Below, piece after piece: positions 51,757 to 60,603 of a DNA stretch of 64,000 bases. Positions within the stretch are counted from its first letter, which is position 1; each line of letters begins with the position of its first letter. The notes beneath the pieces are model-generated. The model saw nothing but the letters and a program-made list of their open reading frames with translations. It had not been told where the DNA came from and made no database searches. Source of the stretch: Iphinoe sp. HA4291-MV1 (GTDB lineage: Bacteria; Cyanobacteriota; Cyanobacteriia; Cyanobacteriales; Nostocaceae); the NCBI GenBank assembly GCA_019359415.1, contig JAHHHH010000007.1, forward strand, positions 83,728 through 147,727, read 5' to 3'. Both the position numbers and the translations under genes were made by a program.

Positions 51757-52293
51757 TTATGGCTGATGACTGCGGCGGATTTCGGTGATTTGGTCTGCGA
51801 TTTCTAGAATAGATTTGGGTATTTCTGGTCCTGTGAGGATAATATCGACGTGGGAAGGACGTTTTTCCAGAAATGCTAGAACTTCTGTTTCAGCAATTAA
51901 GCCAAAGTGAATGGCTAAGCTAAGCTCATCTAATACAACGAGAGAATACTTACCTTCAAAGACAACCTTTTGTGTATGTTGCCACAACTTTTGTAGAGAT
52001 GGGGTTTCGATTTCGTCCAAGTGTGGTGTATCAATGCAACGAGGCAAATCACAGCGAATCCAATCTAATTTTTGTCCCAGTCGGATGGGGTTTTCGTGTC
52101 CTTGATGAATGCCGCCCTTGAGAAACTGTACTATTAACACTGGTGTGCCTTGACCAGCAATTCTCAGTGCTTGAGCCATGACACTAGTAAAAAAGCTACG
52201 GTGAGAGCTAGTGAAAACTTGCAGTAACCCTTTCACAGAGTATGGTAAGTCAAGAGTTGAATTTGAGCTAGGGGTTTCTAACTGAGCAACCAT
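51757..52293 (-). CDS. CobO/BtuR-like protein with degenerate P-loop
   Basis: A 178-residue protein clearly related to corrinoid adenosyltransferase CobO (BtuR): GLLQVFTSSHRSFFTSVMAQ, ALRIAGQGTPVLIVQFLKGG, YSLVVLDELSLAIHFGLIAE, EVLAFLEKRPSHVDIILTG. The Walker A loop of CobO, GNGKGKT, is replaced by SSHRSFF, so normal ATP binding is not expected. The acidic LDEL motif remains. It may have lost adenosyltransferase activity and serve another role. It is convergent with the dCMP deaminase gene, 44 bases apart. Confidence 0.8.
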   Translation of the reverse strand: MVAQLETPSSNSTLDLPYSVKGLLQVFTSSHRSFFTSVMAQALRIAGQGTPVLIVQFLKGGIHQGHENPIRLGQKLDWIRCDLPRCIDTPHLDEIETPSLQKLWQHTQKVVFEGKYSLVVLDELSLAIHFGLIAETEVLAFLEKRPSHVDIILTGPEIPKSILEIADQITEIRRSHQP

Positions 52294-52761
52294 AAAAAAA
52301 GTTTAAAACTATACAACAAAATAAGGCGCTTTTGCTTAGAGTTGTTCTAGTGAATCTAGACTTTAATGTATTATCTAGCTGTTTTTGACAATATGTAATG
52401 TATCTAACTCGTCGCATTCTTAGTCAAACACTACGTTTATCCTAAAGTCAAGAGCTATGAAAACTGAGATTCTTGCCTTTTGTAGGAAAGTCGTTGTAAA
52501 AATAAAAACATACAAATAAAACTGTAAATTGATTAAGAAATAGGGAGGATGGCTGTGAGAGTTTAATATCAAGTCCGTTTGATTGTTTATTGCTAGTTCA
52601 GACGTACTAAACACACTAGATGTTCCGATACACAGAGTATTTACAGTAAGCGACTAAGCAGATTTCATATGAAAATCTTCAGATTAAACAGAGGTGAAAC
52701 TTACCGTCGGCTTTGGCAAAACAGATGAATAACGTTGTGAACTTGACAAAATTGGGAGTGA
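52294..52761. other. 468-base AT-rich intergenic region
   Basis: Between the divergent CobO-like gene and the adenylate-kinase-like gene lie 468 bases without an obvious gene. Only short open frames of low quality are seen. It probably holds the two promoters. No tRNA, repeat family or hairpin could be supported here. Confidence 0.5.
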
Positions 52762-53325
52762 ATGGTTGTGAGATTGGTGATTCTGGGAGGTTCAGGAGCA
52801 GGGAAAAGCACTCAAGCACAAGGGCTTTGCAGATACTTTAATATTCCTCTGATTTCCAGTGGTGAGATATTACCGGATGCAATGACATTCTTTCCCAACC
52901 TTGGTCATCTCACACAGCCATACGTGGAAACAGGAGAACTCGTCCTGGATGAAATAACGATTGAATCCATTCATACTCAACTAAAAAAGCCCGATTTTAA
53001 CTGTGGTTGGGTGTTAGAGGGTTATCCTCGTACAACCTTGCAAGCTGAAGAACTGGACTTCTTGTTAGATAATATAGGACACAATTTAGACTGGGCAATT
53101 TACTTACAAGTCCCACAAGCAGTTATGGTGAGTCGTTCAATGGGGCGTTCTCTTAGCGATGACCAACCAGAAATTGTGCAGCGTCGCGTAGAAATATTTT
53201 ATGACCTTACTATTCCCATCTTAGAGTACTATGATCGTCGTCGTCGCTTATTAACTATCAATGGAGACCAGTCACCAGAAATTGTGCAGCAAAACATAGT
53301 CACTCTGCTCTCAACCCCCGAATAG
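52762..53325 (+). CDS. Adenylate-kinase-like nucleoside monophosphate kinase
   Basis: A 187-residue P-loop kinase. The P-loop is LVILGGSGAGKSTQAQGLCR; FNIPLISSGEILPDA follows in place of the usual IStGDmLR; GWVLEGYPRTTLQAEELDFL is the NMP-binding part; the short LID is SRSMGRSLSDDQPEIVQRRV. The usual Arg after the GDML motif is absent, so it is a diverged paralogue whose substrate may not be AMP. It is a short-LID type. The housekeeping adk is probably elsewhere. Confidence 0.8.
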   Translation: MVVRLVILGGSGAGKSTQAQGLCRYFNIPLISSGEILPDAMTFFPNLGHLTQPYVETGELVLDEITIESIHTQLKKPDFNCGWVLEGYPRTTLQAEELDFLLDNIGHNLDWAIYLQVPQAVMVSRSMGRSLSDDQPEIVQRRVEIFYDLTIPILEYYDRRRRLLTINGDQSPEIVQQNIVTLLSTPE

Positions 53326-53481
53326 AGTATATGTTTTTTTACAACAAATGCTTAAGAAAAAATACGCTTTGTCCCTGCAAAATGCAGAATACTTGCGATG
53401 CCTTATCTGAATAACTTAACAATGTGAAATATGAAGTTGTTCTTTAGAAATATTGTATATACAAATTTTGAGGCAAACCCA

Positions 53482-54216
53482 ATGGCTTGGCAACGTCCAG
53501 ACGATCGGCAACCCTACCAACTACGTCCTATTAGCTTTCAGCAAGGTTTTACTCGCTTTGCGCCTGGAGCCGTTCTTACAAAATGTGGCGAAACTCAAGT
53601 ACTTTGTAGCGTCAGCGTTATACAGGGAGTCCCCAAGTTTCTAGAAGGAACTGGCAAAGGTTGGTTAACGGCTGAATATCGAATGTTACCGACAGCGACA
53701 CCGCAACGACAAGAACGAGAATTCATGAAGTTGTCTGGACGAACTCAAGAAATCCAACGTTTGATTGGACGTAGTTTGAGAGCAGCACTGGATTTAGATG
53801 TGATAGGAGAACGCACCTTGACTGTCGATGCGGATGTGTTGCAAGCAGACGCCGGAACCAGAACAATCGCGATTACAGGCGGATTTGTGGCGTTAGCTCA
53901 TGCAATTTCTAAATTGTTGCAGCAGGGAGTGTTGGAGCGATCGCCCATTATTGGACAGGTAGCAGCGGTTTCTGTAGGATTGTTGCAAGGAGAGCCATTT
54001 TTGGATCTGAACTATATCGAAGATGTTAGGGCTGAGGTAGATTTTAATGTGGTTATGAATCAGCAGTTGGGGATAATTGAAGTTCAGGGAACTGCTGAGG
54101 AAGGTAGTTTTAGTCGTACCCAACTCAATCATCTACTAGATTTTGCCCAAAAGGGAATTCAACAATTGTTAATTGCCCAACGAGAAGCAATTACAGACTG
54201 GAATGAGTTGTCTTAG
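53482..54216 (+). CDS. rph: Ribonuclease PH
   Basis: A phosphorolytic 3'-5' exoribonuclease trimming tRNA 3' ends. [20 protein letters not shown] at the start, then [60 protein letters not shown] and [20 protein letters not shown] are all typical. The 244-residue length is normal. The frame extends upstream to 53431, but ATG 53482, with GAGG eight bases ahead, is the family start. A 130-base gap precedes it. Confidence 0.95.
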   Translation: MAWQRPDDRQPYQLRPISFQQGFTRFAPGAVLTKCGETQVLCSVSVIQGVPKFLEGTGKGWLTAEYRMLPTATPQRQEREFMKLSGRTQEIQRLIGRSLRAALDLDVIGERTLTVDADVLQADAGTRTIAITGGFVALAHAISKLLQQGVLERSPIIGQVAAVSVGLLQGEPFLDLNYIEDVRAEVDFNVVMNQQLGIIEVQGTAEEGSFSRTQLNHLLDFAQKGIQQLLIAQREAITDWNELS

Positions 54217-54342
54217 GATTAAGACAGTACTGAATGTGACGTTAATAAATATTTTTGTTACGATTTTGCAAGAATTTTGTACAACGGGCAATGGGTAATG
54301 TTTTGACCACACCCGTTGAATTTAGAGCTTCCCGGTTTTCAT

Positions 54343-54373
54343 CCCACCGTTAAGTCGAAGCGACTATGGTGGG
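54343..54373. repeat. Hairpin in the rph-pgl gap
   Basis: CCCACC pairs with GGTGGG, and inside them AGTCG pairs with CGACT over a 3-base loop (AAG). It is a compact, strong hairpin in the 259-base gap. It resembles the structured ends of IS200/IS605 elements, but no transposase or TnpB trace is nearby. An rph terminator is the simpler option although no T-run follows. Confidence 0.4.
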
Positions 54374-54475
54374 GAACCTCCTGCCGAGATAGTTAAAAGT
54401 TTCAAAAAGTAAAAAGAGAAATTGTCAGAATTTCGCTATTGTATTGCTGGAAGTTGCTAGTGTGATGATAAAGCG

Positions 54476-55207
54476 ATGAGCAAAAAAGTTGAAGTTCTTC
54501 CAGACCAAGGAGCGCTAATTGCGCGATCGCTAGAACTAATTTTGTCCAAAATAGAAGCTGCTATCAAACAGCAGGGGCAATTCACTATTGCCCTTTCTGG
54601 TGGTAGTACACCGAAACCGTTATACGAAGCAATCTCCACTCAAAAACTCCCTTGGGACAAAATTCACGTGTTTTGGGGAGATGAACGTTACGTCCCACCG
54701 GATCATCTAGATAGCAATCAACTGATGGCGCGTCGTGCTTGGTTAGATCGTGTTGAGATCCCACCAAGTAACATCCACCCCATACCCACAGATGAAGCTG
54801 ATCCCGCAGTAGCAGCGGCTAAGTACGAAAAACATCTGCAAGAATTTTTTCACTCCTCACCTGGAGAGTTTCCCGCTCTGGATGTCAATTTATTGGGAAT
54901 GGGAGATGATGCTCACACCGCATCATTGTTTCCCCATACAGAAGCTTTAAAAGTCACAGATAAGCTCATCACAGTAGGGAACAAAGATGGAAACCCCCGC
55001 ATCACCTTCACATACCCATTCATTAACTCTGCTCGCTGCGTTATGTTTGTCGTTGCTGGTGCCAATAAAAGACCAGCTCTGGCTCAAGTCTTTGCACCAG
55101 TGGCAGATGATTTGACTTACCCATCCCGCTTCATTCAACCTCAAGGAGAACTTTGGTGGTTGCTAGATGCAGCAGCAGGAAGTGACTTAAAACAGGATGC
55201 AGGATAA
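54476..55207 (+). CDS. pgl: 6-phosphogluconolactonase
   Basis: Hydrolyses 6-phosphogluconolactone in the oxidative pentose phosphate pathway. FTIALSGGSTPKPLYEAIST, VFWGDERYVPPDHLDSNQLM, NLLGMGDDAHTASLFPHTEA and the late ITFTYPFINSARCVMFVV are the family patterns. At 243 residues it is complete. It is a stand-alone gene, separated from rph by 259 bases and followed by a 334-base gap in which nothing was recognised. Confidence 0.94.
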   Translation: MSKKVEVLPDQGALIARSLELILSKIEAAIKQQGQFTIALSGGSTPKPLYEAISTQKLPWDKIHVFWGDERYVPPDHLDSNQLMARRAWLDRVEIPPSNIHPIPTDEADPAVAAAKYEKHLQEFFHSSPGEFPALDVNLLGMGDDAHTASLFPHTEALKVTDKLITVGNKDGNPRITFTYPFINSARCVMFVVAGANKRPALAQVFAPVADDLTYPSRFIQPQGELWWLLDAAAGSDLKQDAG

Positions 55208-55541
55208 AGCAGGAAGGACGAAGCATAAACTGTTCCACATTTAACTTGCATTACCAAAGGCAGCAGCGGATGAAATAATGAATGTAACGGTAGTGGTACT
55301 TGAACGCTTTTTGTTTATCTGCTACATCCGCTATAACATCCGTTGCCCCACCCCACAAGAATTTGAAAAAATTAAAGCAAGCAAATTAAATGTACTTTAG
55401 TTTATAAAGATGAAAACCTATCACACTTCACAATACTTTATACTTCAGCCTTCAAACAGACTTGTTAAAATCAGAAGCTAGAGTTGCCCCTGTTGCTTGC
55501 CAGCACCATTTTATAATTGAACATCAATAAGGCTTAACCTC
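55208..55541. other. 334-base intergenic region
   Basis: Between pgl and the zinc-ribbon/FHA gene. Nothing gene-like, no marked repeat and no terminator with a clear T-run was found. The FHA gene promoter presumably lies here. Confidence 0.5.
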
Positions 55542-56492
55542 ATGATCGTCTGCCCTAATTGCAATCACCCAAACCCAGACGGCGCTGTCCAGTGTGAAGC
55601 TTGCTACACCCCATTACCAGCTACTACTAACTGTCCCAGTTGTGGGGCAACCGTGCAGGCAGATGCAGCTTTTTGTGGTCAGTGCGGTTATAACCTGCGT
55701 GCAGGCACTTCCACTGTTGTTACCCCAACCGTCGCACCAGATATCCCACCAGATGTCCCACCTCTGCTCGATGCTGATCCACTTGTATCACCACAACCGA
55801 TATCGGTAAGTAGTACTAACTACACATCCCCTAACTCCGCACCCTCACCACCAACAGCAGTTATGGCTCCAGATCAATTAGAAGAAGAGACAACACAAAG
55901 CAGTCCCCTGACACCAACCATTGCTACTCCACCCCCAACACCTGCACTCAGCGAACAGGAATCAATTCCACCTTCACCCCCAACACCTGCACTCAGCGAA
56001 CAGGAATCAATTCTTACTCCACCCCCCGCAGCACCTGCTCCACCTCCAGCACCGGAACTATCCGTAACACCAACTCCACCCCCCGCAGCACCTGAGCCAC
56101 CCCCAACACCTGCTCCACCGCCACCAGTCGCCCCGTCTGGTTTTTCTAGAACTCAATTGCAGCAGGAGACCGCAAGACTCATTCACGTCCAAACAGACAG
56201 GGCAATTGAATTACCGCACAACCTCTCTGTTGTTCATATCGGCAAGCCTAATGATCGCATTCCTCCAGATGTGGATGTCTCAGGATTTCCCAATTCGGAA
56301 ATTGTTTCGCGCATTCATGCTGATATTCGTTTGGAAGGAGGCGATCACTATATCGAAGATGTAGGAAGTTCCAATGGTACCTACGTCAATAACTTGCCTT
56401 TATTACCAGGAAATCGGCATCGTTTGCGCCCAGGCGATCGCATCAGTTTGGGTAAGGGTGATTTGGTCACATTCCTGTTTCAACGTACCTAA
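55542..56492 (+). CDS. Zinc-ribbon, proline-rich linker and FHA-domain protein
   Basis: A 316-residue protein. Residues 1-55 hold two zinc ribbons (CPNCNHPNPDGAVQCEAC and CPSCGATVQADAAFCGQC). Residues about 55-200 are a Pro/Ala/Ser/Thr-rich linker with a near-exact internal repeat TPALSEQESI. Residues about 215-315 are an FHA domain (VVHIGKPNDRIPPDVDVSGF, SEIVSRIHADIRLEGGDHYI, EDVGSSNGTYVNNLPLLPGN) that would bind phosphothreonine. It is probably a signalling adaptor in a Ser/Thr kinase network. The partner kinase is not in this window. Confidence 0.85.
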   Translation: MIVCPNCNHPNPDGAVQCEACYTPLPATTNCPSCGATVQADAAFCGQCGYNLRAGTSTVVTPTVAPDIPPDVPPLLDADPLVSPQPISVSSTNYTSPNSAPSPPTAVMAPDQLEEETTQSSPLTPTIATPPPTPALSEQESIPPSPPTPALSEQESILTPPPAAPAPPPAPELSVTPTPPPAAPEPPPTPAPPPPVAPSGFSRTQLQQETARLIHVQTDRAIELPHNLSVVHIGKPNDRIPPDVDVSGFPNSEIVSRIHADIRLEGGDHYIEDVGSSNGTYVNNLPLLPGNRHRLRPGDRISLGKGDLVTFLFQRT

Positions 56493-56570
56493 AATAATTT
56501 GTGTCTGGTGGTTAAAACAGTAAACAGGGAACAGTAATCAGTGAACAGGCAACAGGCAACAGTTATCTAG

Positions 56571-56650
56571 CATTGCCCATTGCCCATTGCCCATTGCCCA
56601 TTGCCCATTGCCCATTGCCCATTGCCCATTGCCCATTGCCCATTGCCCGT
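56571..56650. repeat. (CCCATTG)n heptamer repeat
   Basis: About eleven tandem units of CCCATTG directly downstream of the FHA gene. Flanking sequence contains TTATCAG/CTGATAA-type short repeats. It is the longest perfect array of this class in the window. Confidence 0.93.
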
Positions 56651-56756
56651 TGATAACTGATAACTGATTAATGATGCTACTAGACACAAATTGCAGTTAG
56701 GATGGATACAACTACAATCAAAGCTATAGGGGTACAGCGCCCTTGGTAAGTGACCC

Positions 56757-57500
56757 ATGAGCAACCTTGGGAAAGATTTTGAACCTTTGCTAACAAGAGA
56801 AGCCCCACGAACAATTGACCGGATGGGACTGACTTGGCTTCTTGCTGCAGCGATCGCTACTATTGTATTGTGGCAAGTTCCAGGAGGAAATTACATTTTA
56901 TACCCATTTACCATCCTAGCAACTTGGTTTCATGAAATGGGTCATGGCTTGATGGCACTCCTTTTGGGAGGACAGTTCCAGCAGTTGCAGATTTTTTCCA
57001 ATGGTTCGGGTGTCGCTTTTCATACCGTTTCGTTATACTTGGGACTCATCGGTCGCGCCTTGGTTGCAGCAGCAGGACCAATGGGTCCACCTATTGCTGG
57101 TGCAGTTTTAATTTTGGCTTCCCGTAGTTTTAGAGCAGCACATCTAAGTTTAACTATCTTGGGGGGTTTTTTACTTCTCTCAACACTTATCTGGGTACGC
57201 TCGCCGTTTGGAATTGTTGCAATTCCCTTAATTGGTTTCATTATCCTTGGTGTAGCACTAAGAGCTCCTCGTTGGATGCAGGGATTTGCTATTCAATTTC
57301 TCGGCGTGCAAGCTTGTATTAGTACATACCATCAACTGGACTATTTATTTAGCTATAATGCTGGTTCCCTCGGACTTTCGGATACAGCACAAATACAGCA
57401 GCAATTATTTTTACCTTACTGGTTCTGGGGTGGATTGATGGCGATCGCATCTCTCGTTATTTTAGTGCAAAGTCTCCGTGTTGCTTATCGCTCTAAATAA
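56757..57500 (+). CDS. M50-family membrane metalloprotease
   Basis: A 247-residue multi-pass protein. The zinc site is ATWFHEMGHGLMALLLGG (HExxH as HEMGH) in the second hydrophobic segment. Six or so hydrophobic stretches follow, for example GLIGRALVAAAGPMGPPIAG and LVILVQSLRVAYRSK at the end. M50B-type proteins cut other membrane proteins, often in regulated proteolysis. The target is unknown. No partner is adjacent, and the third zinc ligand, an Asp in a later segment, was not pinned down. Confidence 0.82.
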   Translation: MSNLGKDFEPLLTREAPRTIDRMGLTWLLAAAIATIVLWQVPGGNYILYPFTILATWFHEMGHGLMALLLGGQFQQLQIFSNGSGVAFHTVSLYLGLIGRALVAAAGPMGPPIAGAVLILASRSFRAAHLSLTILGGFLLLSTLIWVRSPFGIVAIPLIGFIILGVALRAPRWMQGFAIQFLGVQACISTYHQLDYLFSYNAGSLGLSDTAQIQQQLFLPYWFWGGLMAIASLVILVQSLRVAYRSK

Positions 57501-57521
57501 TCATTACTGCTTTATAAAACT

Positions 57522-57761
57522 TTCTACAATTACCCTTACACTTTCGGACTTCTATTTGGTATTGGTCTTTATGCTTGCTATAAAGCAGAACCATTATCAT
57601 TTAGAATCAAATATGATGAACTGCTTACCTCAACAGGGATGCGTAGTGCAGCTGATCTAGCAGCGCATTTCAATATCGATATTCGTACACCTGATTTTTG
57701 GCGTCTTGGACTCAATCTCATCCGGCAGGATATTAAATGTCTTGAAGCACTCGTCGGCTAA
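57522..57761 (+). pseudogene. M3-family oligoendopeptidase, C-terminal remnant
   Basis: An 80-codon frame reads FYNYPYTFGLLFGIGLYACY, then KYDELLTSTGMRSAADLAAH, FNIDIRTPDFWRLGLNLIRQ and ends in a stop at 57759. This is the C-terminal end of M3 oligoendopeptidases (YPYTFG, TSTGM..A..LA, DIRTPDFW). No start codon or HExxH zinc site is present in the gap, so the gene is a decayed fragment. Confidence 0.8.
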
Positions 57762-57859
57762 ATACTAAATACTTTCTTCATTTTTCAACAAGCTCATCTT
57801 TTTGCTGTGAGCAGTTATATAGGAATCCGGTTTAATTTGGTGAATTTATTCGTAGAGAG

Positions 57860-57932
57860 AGGGAACTCTTAACAGGAAATAAGGGAGGTAGAGGTGTACG
57901 GACTTTTTTCAAAAATCAAGTATGAGTCCTAT
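57860..57932. repeat. Dispersed repeat, copy 2
   Basis: Inverted partner of 8411-8487, with the same 20-base core AGGAAATAAGGGAGGTAGAG and the end TATGAGTCCTAT. A four-base insertion distinguishes copy 1. It lies in the 386-base gap between the peptidase fragment and the sucrose synthase gene, which has no other recognisable content. Confidence 0.8.
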
Positions 57933-58147
57933 ATGACTGACTTCTAACTTGTTTGTTGATTTGTTGATGTTCAACAAATACCTAAAACCTTCTGTAAAAG
58001 CCAAGCCTTTAAGCGAGATATGCGCTAACGTAGGGGTGAATAATCCTCTGTGGTTTTCTGCGGAAATCGTTAGACAAGAACAGAGCTATTTTCAGGGTAA
58101 GTGGAGAAAAATGAGGTCTTGGTCTAGCTAATGTTCAGGAATTTGCT

Positions 58148-60574
58148 ATGCATGAATTGGTTCAAACTATCTTAAATAGTGATGAGAAGACTGCTCTGAG
58201 TCATTTAATCGATACTTTGAGTGCCTTAGATAAAAGGTACTTCTTGAGAAACGAAATTTTACAAGCTTTTGCCGACTACTGTCAGCATTCACAAAAGCCA
58301 GCCTATTTTTTTCACTCTTCCTCTATAGGGACACTCATACACTACACACATGAAATGATTATTGAGGAGGAAAGTACTTGGTTTCTTCTGCGACCAAGGA
58401 TTGGTAGCCAAGAGATTTGGCGACTTGGAGCAAATCTGACAAGTTTTGAGCAGATGACGCCACAAGAATTGCTGGATGTGCGCGATCGCTTGGTTAACCG
58501 CTCTCAATCCCAAATTTTAGAAATTGATTTCAGCCCATTTTACCCCAGTGTCCCCAAAATTAGCGACCCGAGAAACATTGGTCAAGGTCTAGGCTTCCTC
58601 AACCGTTACCTATGCGGTCAAGTGTTGACTGACCCTGAATACTGGTTAGAGGTCTTGTTTGATGTTTTTCATCGATGTTCCTATGATGACATGCCCTTGC
58701 TCATCAACGCTCGCATTGACTCAGGTCAACAGCTCACCAAACAAGTCAAGCAAGCCCTACATTTCCTCAACGAACGCCCTCAGGGCGAACCCTACGAAAA
58801 ATTTCGCTTCGACCTCCAAGAACTCGGCTTTGAACCGGGTTGGGGTAACACTGCGTCACGGGTGCGTGAAACCCTAGCGCTTTTCGACCGACTGATTGAC
58901 ACTCCAGAACCAGCCATTCTAGAAGCCTTTGTCTCTCGTATTCCGACAGTTTTTCGCGTTGTCCTCGTTTCCATTCACGGCTGGGTTTCTCAAGAAGGTG
59001 TTTTGGGAAGACCTGAAACAACAGGTCAAGTCATTTATGTTCTTGAACAAGCCCGTAACTTAGAAAACAAACTACAAGAAGAAATCAAACTTGCTGGATT
59101 AGATCTCCTTGGTATCCAACCTCAAGTTGTCATTCTTACCCGCCTCATCCCCAACTGCGAAGGGACTCTGTGTAGCTTACGCTTGGAAAAAGTTGAGGAA
59201 ACAGAAAACGCTTGGATTTTGCGCGTTCCTTTTGGTGAGTTCAATCCTAATGTCACTCAAAACTGGATTTCTAAATTTGAGATTTGGCCCTATCTAGAGA
59301 CATTTGCTCTTGATGCAGAAAGAGAACTTTTAGCTCAATTTCGGGGTCATCCCGACCTCATCATTGGTAACTATAGTGATGGTAACTTAGTTGCCTTTTT
59401 GCTAGCACGCCGTCTCAAAGTGACCCAGTGCAACATTGCTCACTCGTTAGAAAAACCCAAACACTTGTTCAGCAATTTGTACTGGCATGATTTAGAGGAG
59501 AAATACCATTTTTCAGGACAATACACTGCCGATCTCATCGGCATGAATGCAGCAGACTTCATCATTACATCAACCTACCAGGAAATTGTGGGCACGCCTG
59601 ATACACTGGGTCAGTATGAGTCTTACAAATGTTTTACTATGCCCCAGTTGTATCATGTGGTCGATGGAATTGACCTGTTTAGTCCCAAGTTCAACATGGT
59701 ACCACCAGGGGTTAATGAACAGATTTTCTTCCCTTATAAACAGATACAAGACCGAGACTATACTGTTAGCGCAAGAGTCCAAGATCTACTCTTTACTCAT
59801 GAAGACTCTCAAATCCTTGGACACCTGGAGAACCAAAGCAAGCGACCTATCTTTGCCGTTGGTGCTCTCACTCCTATTGATAATCTTACGGGTTTGGCGG
59901 AATGCTTTGGCAAAAGCAAGGAATTGCAGGAGAGTTGCAACTTAATCATTGTGACTGACAAACTGCATCCCCATCAAGCGATAAATTCAGAAGAAGCAGG
60001 GGAAATCGAAAGACTCCATAATATTATCAACGAGTATAATCTTCATGGTCATATCCGTTGGCTAGGAATACACCTCCCCATTGCTGACCTTGGAGAAGTA
60101 TACCGTGTTATTGCGGATTCTCAGGGAATCTTTGTCCATTTTGCCCGCTTTGAAGCCTTCGGACGAACCATTCTCGAAGCTATGAGTTCCGGGTTGCCAA
60201 CTTTTGCCACTCAATTTGGCGGTTCCTTAGAAATCATCGAAGATGGAATCATCGATGGTGGAGAAAATGATTTTCATCTTAATCCAACAGACTTAGAAGG
60301 AACAGCCAAAACGATATTAAACTTTATTGACCAGTGCAATTCTTATCTAGAACACTGGTATAAAATATCAGAGTTGGTGATTCAGCGTATCCGCAACAAG
60401 TATAACTGGCAGTTACACACCAATCAGTTGTTATTGCTAGCTAAAATCTATAGCTTTTGGAACTTTGTCCACCAAGAAATAGGCGAAGCCAGATCTCGCT
60501 ATCTAGAAACTTTATTCCATCTGCTCTACAAACCTAGAGCCGAAAAAATTTTGGAACAACACATGCAAAGGTAA
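58148..60574 (+). CDS. susA: Sucrose synthase
   Basis: GT4-type enzyme that reversibly makes sucrose and UDP from UDP-glucose and fructose, and in heterocystous cyanobacteria mainly cleaves sucrose. The 808-residue length is normal. Motifs include FLNRYLCGQVL, RVVLVSIHGWVSQEGVLGRP, ETGGQ-like PETTGQVIYVLEQARNLENK, GNYSDGNLVAFLLARRL, DLIGMNAADFIITSTYQEI, VDGIDLFSPKFNMVPPGVNE and FARFEAFGRTILEAMSSGLP. The start follows AGGA. The GH65/PGM gene follows after 29 bases, so both are probably one operon linking sucrose and glucose-phosphate metabolism. Confidence 0.93.
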   Translation: MHELVQTILNSDEKTALSHLIDTLSALDKRYFLRNEILQAFADYCQHSQKPAYFFHSSSIGTLIHYTHEMIIEEESTWFLLRPRIGSQEIWRLGANLTSFEQMTPQELLDVRDRLVNRSQSQILEIDFSPFYPSVPKISDPRNIGQGLGFLNRYLCGQVLTDPEYWLEVLFDVFHRCSYDDMPLLINARIDSGQQLTKQVKQALHFLNERPQGEPYEKFRFDLQELGFEPGWGNTASRVRETLALFDRLIDTPEPAILEAFVSRIPTVFRVVLVSIHGWVSQEGVLGRPETTGQVIYVLEQARNLENKLQEEIKLAGLDLLGIQPQVVILTRLIPNCEGTLCSLRLEKVEETENAWILRVPFGEFNPNVTQNWISKFEIWPYLETFALDAERELLAQFRGHPDLIIGNYSDGNLVAFLLARRLKVTQCNIAHSLEKPKHLFSNLYWHDLEEKYHFSGQYTADLIGMNAADFIITSTYQEIVGTPDTLGQYESYKCFTMPQLYHVVDGIDLFSPKFNMVPPGVNEQIFFPYKQIQDRDYTVSARVQDLLFTHEDSQILGHLENQSKRPIFAVGALTPIDNLTGLAECFGKSKELQESCNLIIVTDKLHPHQAINSEEAGEIERLHNIINEYNLHGHIRWLGIHLPIADLGEVYRVIADSQGIFVHFARFEAFGRTILEAMSSGLPTFATQFGGSLEIIEDGIIDGGENDFHLNPTDLEGTAKTILNFIDQCNSYLEHWYKISELVIQRIRNKYNWQLHTNQLLLLAKIYSFWNFVHQEIGEARSRYLETLFHLLYKPRAEKILEQHMQR

Positions 60575-60603
60575 CGGTTTCATCTCAAAAACCCCGGTTT
60601 GCC

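Noticed and set aside
57949-58131. 60-codon frame before susA
   Set aside because: No similarity or composition typical of a protein, no ribosome binding site; probably chance.
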